From Magicicada septendecula (taxonomy: Eukaryota; Arthropoda; Insecta; Hemiptera; Cicadidae), in assembly GCA_034769895.1 (NCBI GenBank), contig CM068370.1:50725454-50789453 (forward strand): a stretch of 64,000 nt of DNA, in the 5' to 3' direction. Below the pieces are notes generated by a model, which ran no database searches, was not told where the DNA came from, and saw only the letters and a program-made list of their open reading frames with translations. The position numbers were made by a program, and so were the translations under genes. Positions 56,429 through 64,000 of the stretch are shown piece by piece; the first letter of the stretch is position 1; every line of letters starts with the position of its first letter.

Positions 56429-57354
56429 CACACTTTTCGGAAAACGACTTTTTTTCATGTTTTGAGTGTAGTAGAATCAGAATCTGCAATAATCTCGAAC
56501 ACGATTTTTTTTGCCATCACCATACTTCCATTCCTTAAGGAATATGGAAGTAAAATTACCCTTGATAAAAAACCGTTGCAGGTAAACTACCCCTTTCCCT
56601 TAACCGATCTTCACCAAAAACGACAGGTCTTGAGAACTCTACAATTTAGGGTTGTATGCAAAATATTATATGATTTTGTGTGAATTTGCGGCTGTTATCG
56701 TTTGCCATAAAAAATACCCTTGATAAAACAAAAAACGTGTCAGGTAAACTACCCCTTTCCCTTAAACGATCTTCACCAAAAACAATAGGTCTTTAGTACT
56801 CAAGAAATCAGGGCTGTATGCAAAAATGTATTTGATTCTGTTTGAATTTGCGGCTCTTATCGTTTGCTATAGAAAATACCCTTAAAAACATAAAACGTTG
56901 CAGGTAAACTACCCCTTTCCCTTAACCGATCTTCACCAAAAACAAAAGGTCTTGAGAACTCTACAATTTAGGGCAGTATGCGAAACATTATTTGATTCTG
57001 TTTGAATTTGCGGCTGTTATCGTTTGCCAAACAAACAAAATTACCCTTGCTAAAAAAAAACCGTTGCAGGTAAACTACCCCTTTCCCTCAACCGATCTTC
57101 ACCAAAAACAACAGGTCGCGAGTACCCTGCAAATCAGAGCTGTATGCAAAAAATTATTTGATTCTGTTTGAATTTGCGGCAGTTATCGTTTGCCATAGAA
57201 AAAAAATCTACAGACACACACACACACAGACACTTTTCGGAAAACGACTTTTTTTCATGTTTTGAGTGTAGTAGAATCAGAATCTGCAATAATCTCGAAC
57301 ACGATTTTTTTTGCCATCACCATACTTCCATTCCTTAAGGAATATGGAAGTAAA
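55030..57354 (+). repeat. Higher-order repeat, copy 1 (about 2.33 kb)
   Basis: Order: hairpin module, ATTTTATTGCCTGGCAAC lead, seven minisatellite units, (ACAG)n at 56398-56430, palindrome end (56527-56551), four further units, (CA)n at 57212-57232, palindrome end. The same order is repeated in the next 2.3 kb, with offsets of 2321-2345 bp depending on microsatellite length. Confidence 0.92.
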
Positions 57355-58718
57355 TATCGGTATGGAGAACCATACATGACTTCCATATTCTAAGATTTAT
57401 ATTTAAAATCATTTTCACCCAAACAGCCAGGCTGTGTCTTACCTGACTTTTTATTGCTGTATTAAATGAAAAATATTATATTACATTAAAATGAAAAAAT
57501 TATAATTTTATTGCCTGGCAACAAAATTATTGTATTTTTAACAATCACCATTGTTTCAAAAAGTTTAAATAAATTTTCAAGTACTTTACTCTTGTTAAAA
57601 CGTAAAAGGTTGCAGGTAAACTACCCCTTCCCCTTAACCGATCTTCACCAAAATCGAAAGTCATTGAGACCTCTACAATTCAGGGACGTATGCAAAAAAT
57701 TATTTGATTCTGTTTGAATGTGCGGCTGTTATCGTTTGCCATAGAAAATACGCTTGATAAAAAAACGTTGCTGGTAAACTACCCCTTCCCCTTAACCGAT
57801 CTTCACCAAAAACAATAGGTCTTGAGTACTCTACAAATCAGGGCTGTATGCAAAACATTATTTGATTCTGTTTGAATTTGCGGCTGTTATCGTTTGCCAT
57901 AGAAAATACCCTTGTTAAAAAAACGTTGCAGGTAAACTACCCCTTTCCCTCAACCGATCTTCACCAAAAACAATAGGTCTTGAGAACTCTACAATTTAGG
58001 GCTGTATGCAAATAATCTTTTGATTCTGTTTGACTTGCGGCTGTTATCGTTTGCCATAGGAAATACCCTTGTTAAAACATAAAACGTTACAGGTAAACTA
58101 CCCCTTTCCCTTAACCGATCTTCACCAAAAACAATAGGTCTTGAGTACTCTACAAATCAGGGCTGTATGCAAAAATTTATTTGATTCTGTTTGAATTTGC
58201 GGCTGTTATCGTTTGCCATAGAAAATACCCTTGTTAAAAAAACGTTGCAGGTAAACTACCCCTTTCCCTCAACCGAACTTCACCAAAAACAATAGGTCTT
58301 GAGAACTCTACAATTTAGGGCTGTATGCAAATAATCTTTTGATTCTGTTTGAATTTGCGGCTGTTATCGTTTGCCATAGGAAATACCCTTGTTAAAACAT
58401 AAAACGTTACAGGTAAACTACCCCTTTCCCTTAACTGATCTTCACCAAAATCAGCAGATCTTGAGAACTCTACAATTCAGGGCTGTATGCGAAACATTAT
58501 TTGATTCTGTTTGAATTTGCGGCTGTTATCGTTTGCCAAACAAACAAAATTACCCTTGCTAACAAAAAACCGTTGCAGGTAAACTACCCCTTTCCCTCAA
58601 CTGATCTTCACCAAAAACAATAGGTCGCGAGTACTCTGCAAATCAGGGCTGTATGCAAAAAATTATTTGATTCTGTTTGAATTTGCGGCAGTTATCGTTT
58701 GCCATAGAAAAAAAATCT

Positions 58719-58753
<35 letters not shown>

Positions 58754-59717
58754 CACAGACAGACACACAGACAGACACTTTTCGGAAAACGACTTTTTTT
58801 CATGTTTTGAGTGTAGTAGAATCAGAATCTGCAATAATCTCGAACACGATTTTTTTTGCCATCACCATACTTCCATTCCTTAAGGAATATGGAAGTAAAA
58901 TTACCCTTGATAAAAAACCGTTGCAGGTAAACTACCCCTTTCCCTTAACCGATCTTCACCAAAAACGACAGGTCTTGAGAACTCTACAATTTAGGGTTGT
59001 ATGCAAAATATTATATGATTTTGTGTGAATTTGCGGCTGTTATCGTTTGCCATAAAAAATACCCTTGATAAAACAAAAAACGTGTCAGGTAAACTACCCC
59101 TTTCCCTTAAACGATCTTCACCAAAAACAATAGGTCTTTAGTACTCAAGAAATCAGGGCTGTATGCAAAAATGTATTTGATTCTGTTTGAATTTGCGGCT
59201 CTTATCGTTTGCTATAGAAAATACCCTTAAAAACATAAAACGTTGCAGGTAAACTACCCCTTTCCCTTAACCGATCTTCACCAAAAACAAAAGGTCTTGA
59301 GAACTCTACAATTTAGGGCAGTATGCAAAACATTATTTGATTATGTTTGAATTTGCGGCTGTTATCGTTTGCCATAGTAAATACCATTGTTAAAACATAA
59401 AACGGTACAGGTAAACTACCCCTTTCCCTTAACCGATCTTTACCAAAATCAACAGATCGTGAGAACTGTACAATTCAGGGCTGTATGCGAAACATTATTT
59501 GATTCTGTTTGAATTTGCGGCTGTTATCGTTTGCCAAACAAACAAAATTACCCTTGATAAAAAAAAAAGTTGCAGGTAAACTACCCCTTTCCTCAACCGA
59601 TCTTCACCAAAAACAATAGGTCGCGAGTACTCAACAAATCAGTGCTGTATGCAAAAAATTATTTGATTCTGTTTGAATTTGCGGCTGTTATCGTTTGCCA
59701 TAGAAAAAAAATCTACA

Positions 59718-59766
<49 letters not shown>

Positions 59767-60027
59767 TTCGGAAAACGACTTTTTTTCATGTTTTGAGTGT
59801 AGTAGAATCAGAATCTGCAATAATCTCGAACACGATTTTTTTTGCCATCACCATACTTCCATTCCTTAAGGAATATGGAAGTAAAAAATCTACAGACACA
59901 CAGACACTTTTCGGAAAACGACTTTTTTTCATGTTTTGAGTGTAGTACAATCAGAATCTGCAATAATCTCGAACACGATTTTTTTTGCCATCACCATACT
60001 TCCATTCCTTAAGGAATATGGAAGTAA
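57355..60027 (+). repeat. Higher-order repeat, copy 2, with an extra tail
   Basis: Matches 55030-57354 nearly base for base (for example 55188-55394 against 57511-57717) up to about 59330. It then adds two more units, a (CA)23-type run at 59718-59764 and a duplicated end segment (59765-59883 and 59885-60027), each closing with the 28-bp palindrome. Confidence 0.9.
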
Positions 60028-60034
60028 AAAGACT

Positions 60035-60671
60035 GAATATTTCAAAATTTGCCAAACACCTGATACTGACATCAAAGTATTACCCATATTTTGACATTGT
60101 AATCTTATAACAGATAAGCTTTTCTTTTCAGGGTACCATAAATTCTATAGAAACAACAACAACACTACAAAATTGAAGGAAATATGTACTACCCAAGATT
60201 AACACACAGTACACAGTTTGTTTATCACTACGGATTTGTTAACACTTGACTACATAATTCACATAAAGTCAGAAACAATACACATCCAGACTGTAATGAA
60301 TTAGAACAGTTGCAAATTCAAATGCACTGAGAGACTTCTCTCCCAAACAGTCACTGATACCTCTTGTTAACACCACCAACACATAGTTGTTAGCAAGCAT
60401 TTACCTCAAACACAAAGCATGAACATTATTATACTAATAACCTCTCTCCATCAAAAATAAAATAAACACACTGTTAACTGTATTCTGTCACCACACATAT
60501 AATTAACTAAAAAAAAAAAAAACAATTTGCGCCTAGTGACAAGATAATGTAAATATCTGTGCATTAAATGCTACTGTCGCAATAATTCATTTAATATTTT
60601 GAGTTTTGATATTCAGAATATCAGTAGTTTACTTATGTTGCTGTTAATGAAAGAGAAACTTCGCTTGCATT
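60035..60671. other. Spacer, nothing recognised
   Basis: AT-rich sequence between the minisatellite domain and the inverted-repeat element, with an A14 run near 60510. No coding signature. Confidence 0.5.
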
Positions 60672-60788
60672 TTGTTGTCCACAACATGTCCAAATATCAC
60701 TAAGGATTTATAACTAAATATAATTAAATCACTACCCACTCGGAACACAAAGTTTTTTATGGGCAAAAACGTCAAAGTTTTACCTTAT

Positions 60789-60831
60789 AACCTGCACCAG
60801 TTTTCGCTTATTATAAGCTTCATCAGAGGCT
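60789..60831 (-). ncRNA. Hammerhead ribozyme, left arm, U16.1 changed
   Basis: Minus strand: helix I AGCCT/AGGTT, intact CTGATGA core, bulged A, helix II GCTTA/TAAGC with loop TAA, GAAA, then loop CTGG and TGC where TTC is found in the right arm. The base paired to A15.1 is G, which should impair cleavage. Otherwise complete. Confidence 0.75.
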
Positions 60832-61264
60832 GCCACTGGGAGCGCTGTCCGTCTTGTTCTTGGCGACAGCGTCGACTTTTGAAGGATCAATGTTGTGTAT
60901 GTGGTGTGTGATGTGTTCGAATAATACATGTGATTTGAATTGTGGCTGTTTATTTATGATGTCGTTTTTATGTGTTTGTATATTTCCAATTGTTCAAGAG
61001 TGTCTAGTTTTCGGCCTTTTGTGTGTATGTGTAGAATATCCATGTTGTTGTTGACGTACACACAAATGGCCAAAAACTAGACACTTTTGAACAATTGAAA
61101 ATATACAAACACACAAAAACACATAAAAATGACATCCTAAATAAACAGACACAATTCAAATCACATGTATTATTCGAACACATCACATCCCACACACACA
61201 CAACATCGATCCTTCAAAAGTCGACGCCTTCGCCAAGAACAAGACGGACAGTGCTCCCAGTGGC

Positions 61265-61307
61265 AGCCTCTGACGAAGCTTATAATAAGCGAAAACTGGT
61301 TCAGGCT
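61265..61307 (+). ncRNA. Hammerhead ribozyme, type I, complete core consensus
   Basis: Helix I AGCCT (61265-61269) pairs AGGCT (61303-61307), five pairs. Core CTGACGA (61270-61276) fits CUGANGA exactly. A bulged A precedes helix II GCTTA/TAAGC (five pairs, loop TAA), then GAAA (61291-61294), a two-pair A-U helix III with loop CTGG (61296-61299), and C61302 as the cleavage base after U. Very short helix III is typical of the hammerheads known from Penelope-like elements, which may act as dimers. Self-cleavage after C61302 is an inference. Confidence 0.8.
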
Positions 61308-61469
61308 ATAAGGTAAAACTTTTACATTTTTGCCCATAAAAACTTTGTGTTCAGAGTCGGTAGTGATTTAATTATATTTAGTTAATCAACGGACACGTCG
61401 TGGACAACGAAATCCAAGGATTTATAACTGCTAATTCAATGTGGAACACTCACTAGTATTTTAGATTAA

Positions 61470-61720
61470 AATTTTTACCTTAATGCCTGAGCTAGCTTCG
61501 CTGTCATTTCTGTTTTTGGAGATGGCGTCGATGCTTGAAAGACTGTTATTCGGTGTGAATATTCAAAAGTACATGTGATTTAATTTGAAATTAAGTGTCT
61601 GTTCTTTTAGAATGTTGTTTCCACACGTTTTAGTGTGTTTGTGTTTCCAGTTGTTCGATTGTGTCTAGTTTTCAGCTTTTTGCATTTACGCGTACGATTT
61701 CCATGTTGCTGTTGAAACTT
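61470..61720 (-). repeat. Diverged third arm of the hammerhead-bearing family
   Basis: Co-linear with the left arm 60780-61050 in shared words such as GGCGTCGA, TACATGTGATTT, GTGTCTAGTTTTC and TTTCCATGTTG, but heavily mutated. The hammerhead core is no longer recognisable. It is older than the palindromic pair. Confidence 0.65.
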
Positions 61721-61739
61721 TTCTTCTAAGATTTCTAAT

Positions 61740-62694
61740 CAAAGTGTCTGTCTGTTTACACCATTGTTTATTTTTATATTTACTCCACATTTTGATTATA
61801 AGATCAAGCAGGTTCATGTCATGAAAATCAACATATCGAGGGGTAGTGGTAAAACTACGCAAGTTTTAATGGTGTTCTAAGATGTTTCAAATAAAAGATC
61901 AATAAAAAGACTATTAATAAAAATGAACGTTGAAAATCAGTTTTATGATTTATCATTGCTCTTGAAAACTTTTAACTTCAAGTTTTCTTAAATTCACATG
62001 AGTGAACTTGGGGTATATTTACCAATAACCCCACGTATATTCTCTGATTTTTTTTAAACGTGTGAAACATTACCATGAAATTGAAACAGAAAATGAAATT
62101 TTGAACGATGTTTTTAAGGTGTTACTCAATCTTTTGTTACTGTTAATCTATTTGTAAATACATGATTTCTATAGAAAAACGAATCATTTACCACTGTTTT
62201 TCTTGTTTTTTTTTTCAATTTTTCATGCAATTTCCATGGTCTGCAAATAATGTGAATGTCTGTATATTTCTTGTATGACAACCATGTAATTATCTGAAAG
62301 TGTTTGGATTTAATGGAAACTACTTCGTTATTTGAAAATGTTCATATAACTATCAAGATTTCACACAACAATGCTGGCAACATAACCTATATTATTACAA
62401 CACACGCTTTGTATAAAAAGCAAATGACAACAAGAGGCGATTAAAGAACAAAACCAGATAAATTTTCAAGTAAACAAAATATATGGACTGAACTATTTCT
62501 CTGAACACATCATCACCACTGCAATTTAGTTAAAAGTCGCCTCAGAATTTAATTTTAAATAAGCGAATATAACTGTAAACCTTTTGTATAAGGTTAACTA
62601 GTAATGTGTTTACATTGTGCAACAGTATAACGTACAGTGATTATTTACTTTATCTACAAATAAAATAAGTATCACTAAAATTAAAATACATATT
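61740..62694. other. Spacer, nothing recognised
   Basis: AT-rich. A CAATAACC|AC-type splice-like site near 62023 was considered as a donor for the missing RasGAP first exon and not accepted. Confidence 0.45.
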
Positions 62695-62699
62695 CACTT

Positions 62700-63940
62700 T
62701 TTACTTCCATATTCCTTAAGGAATGGAAGTATGGTGATGGCAAAAAAAATCGTGTTTGAGATTATTCCAGATTCTGATTCTACTACACTCAAAACATGAA
62801 AAAAAGTCGTTTTCCGAAAAGTGTCTGTGTGTGTGTCTGTCTGTCTGTGTGTCTGTAGATTTTTTTTCTATGGCAAACGATAACTGCTGCAAATTCAAAC
62901 AGAATCAAATAATTTTTTGCATGCAGCCCTGATTTGCAGAGTACTCGCGACCTATTGTTTTTGGTGAAGATCGGTTAAGGGAAAGGGGTAGTTTACCTGC
63001 AACGGTTTTTTTTTAGCAAGGGTAATTTTGTTTGTTTGGCAAACGATAACAGCCGCAAATTCAAACAGAATCAAATAATGTTTCGCATACAACCCTGAAT
63101 TGTAGAGTTCTCAAGATCTGTTGATTTTGGTGAAGATCGGTTAAGGGAAAGGGGTAGTTTACCTGTAACGTTTTATGTTTTAACAAGGGTATTTCCTATG
63201 GCAAACGATAACAGCCGCAAATTCACACAGAATCAAAAGATTATTTGCATACAGCCCTAAATTGTAGAGTTCTCAAGACCTATTGTTTTTGGTGAAGTTC
63301 GGTTGAGGGAAAGGGGTAGTTTACCTGCAACGTTTTTTTAACAAGGGTATTTTCTATGGCAAACGATAACAGCCGCAAATTCAAACAGAATCAAATAATG
63401 TTTTGCATACAGCCCTGATTTGTAGAGTACTCAAGACCTATTGTTTTTGGTGAAGATCGGTTAAGGGAAAGGGGTAGTTTACCTGTAACGTTTTATGTTT
63501 TAACAAGGGTATTTCCTATGGCAAACGATAACAGCCGCAAATTCAAACAGAATCAAAAGATTATTTGCATACAGCCCTGATTTGTAGAGTACTCAAGACC
63601 TATTGTTTTTGGTGAAGATCGGTTAAGGGGAAGGGGTAGTTTACCTGCAACGTTTTTTTATCAAGCGTATTTTCTATGGCAAACGATAACAGCCGCAAAT
63701 TCAAACAGAATCAAATAATTTTTTGCATACATAAGTGAATTGTAGAAGACTCAAGGCCATTAGATTTTGGTGAAGATCGGTTAAGGGGAAGGGGTAGTTT
63801 ACCTGCAACCTTTTACGTTTTAACAAGAATAAAGTACTTGAAAATTCATTTAAACTTTTTCAAACAATGGTAATTGTTAAAAATAAAATAATTTTGTTGC
63901 CAGGCAATAAAATTATAATTTTTTCATTTTAATGTAAATT
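62700..63940 (-). repeat. Minisatellite block, reverse, end of window
   Basis: Same layout as 52810-53990: palindrome at 62701-62729, (GTGT/GTCT)n at 62821-62858, then six units with GGGGTAGTTTACC near 62988, 63156, 63314, 63474, 63634 and 63795, then the GTTGCCAGGCAATAAAATTA lead. It faces the forward blocks, so the whole repeat domain is roughly symmetric. Confidence 0.92.
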
Positions 63941-64000
63941 ATGTATATATTAGAAAATATATCGTGCTTGGCAGGCAAGCATATTTCATATTATAAGTCT

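Larger units (their letters stand above)
60672..61411. mobile_element. Palindromic Penelope-type element with two hammerhead cores
   Basis: Inverted arms of about 357 bp (60672-61029 and 61055-61411) surround a 25-bp centre. Shared blocks include TCACTACC, AAACTTTGTGTT, TTTTCGCTTATTATAAGCTT, AGTCGACG, TACATGTGATTTGAATTGTG and GTGTCTAGTTTT. There is no coding capacity. A third, older arm-like copy follows at 61470-61720, and another outer end lies at 17741-17870, so this is a dispersed family. It resembles paired pLTR-like ends of a Penelope-like element without the gene. Confidence 0.8.

Noticed and set aside
54000..59700. Regular repeats that could be taken for a CRISPR-like array
   Set aside because: Units of 157-165 bp are head-to-tail with no short repeat plus unique spacer structure, and the context is an animal genome.
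62000..62100. Possible first RasGAP exon ending near 62027 on the minus strand
   Set aside because: The phase would fit, but the translation before the site (a Lys run then SENIRGVI) does not look like the family N-terminus and no start codon context is evident.

Overview
The window looks like AT-rich, intron- and transposon-dense animal nuclear DNA, most likely from an insect. The signs are the transposon mix (mariner DD34D, Tc1/mariner DD41D, PIF/Harbinger, several LINE types, Penelope-like elements), an insect-like RasGAP gene and a short TTAGG-type run near 19210. I see no prokaryotic gene organisation, no rRNA or tRNA gene and no CRISPR array. The species cannot be named from the sequence alone.

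One host gene can be reconstructed. It is a GAP1-family Ras GTPase-activating protein (RASA2/RASA3 and Drosophila RasGAP1 type) on the minus strand. Eight exons lie between 45547 and 2428. They join in frame into 442 codons covering the end of C2A, all of C2B and the start of the RasGAP domain with its arginine finger. The first exon(s) and the rest of the GAP, PH and Btk parts are not in view. Nearly all of 1-45426 is therefore intron of this gene.

The introns are filled with mobile elements. From low to high coordinates they are: a decayed LINE tail (4.66 kb); a Penelope-like tail with a hammerhead motif next to a LINE reverse transcriptase (6.9-8.26 kb); an I/Jockey-like LINE 3' end with an intact-looking RNase H core (9.6-10.9 kb); a hairpin carrying a hammerhead-like core (11.5 kb); an internally deleted DD41D transposon (12.8-13.7 kb); LINE fragments (15.0-16.0 and 19.5-20.0 kb); a dead mariner (21.7-23.1 kb); and a 741-bp Harbinger derivative (27.7-28.5 kb). 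The 16.6-kb intron between the first two visible exons holds a Penelope-like inverted pair around a minisatellite block (30.5-34.7 kb). It also holds a young 10.2-kb LTR retrotransposon (35159-45373) with 3.3-kb LTRs, a tRNA-Lys primer site and only a gag-like ORF. That element ends 53 bp inside the intron from a host splice donor.

From 47.1 kb to the end the sequence is mostly a minisatellite with a period near 160 bp. It lies in both orientations, with GTCT/CA microsatellites and a 28-bp palindrome, and resembles non-autonomous Helitron-like (DINE-1/HINE/pearl) elements. A segment of about 2.33 kb is tandemly duplicated (55.0-59.4 kb). Two further inverted-repeat elements with hammerhead ribozyme cores sit in this half: a 958-bp Penelope-like insertion with a 12-bp target duplication (51449-52406), and a palindromic element (60672-61411) whose right arm has a complete hammerhead consensus.

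The most notable layer is the set of about ten type I hammerhead ribozyme cores from at least five families, nearly all inside inverted-repeat Penelope-type ends, together with the serially repeated primer-binding modules at the LTR boundary.
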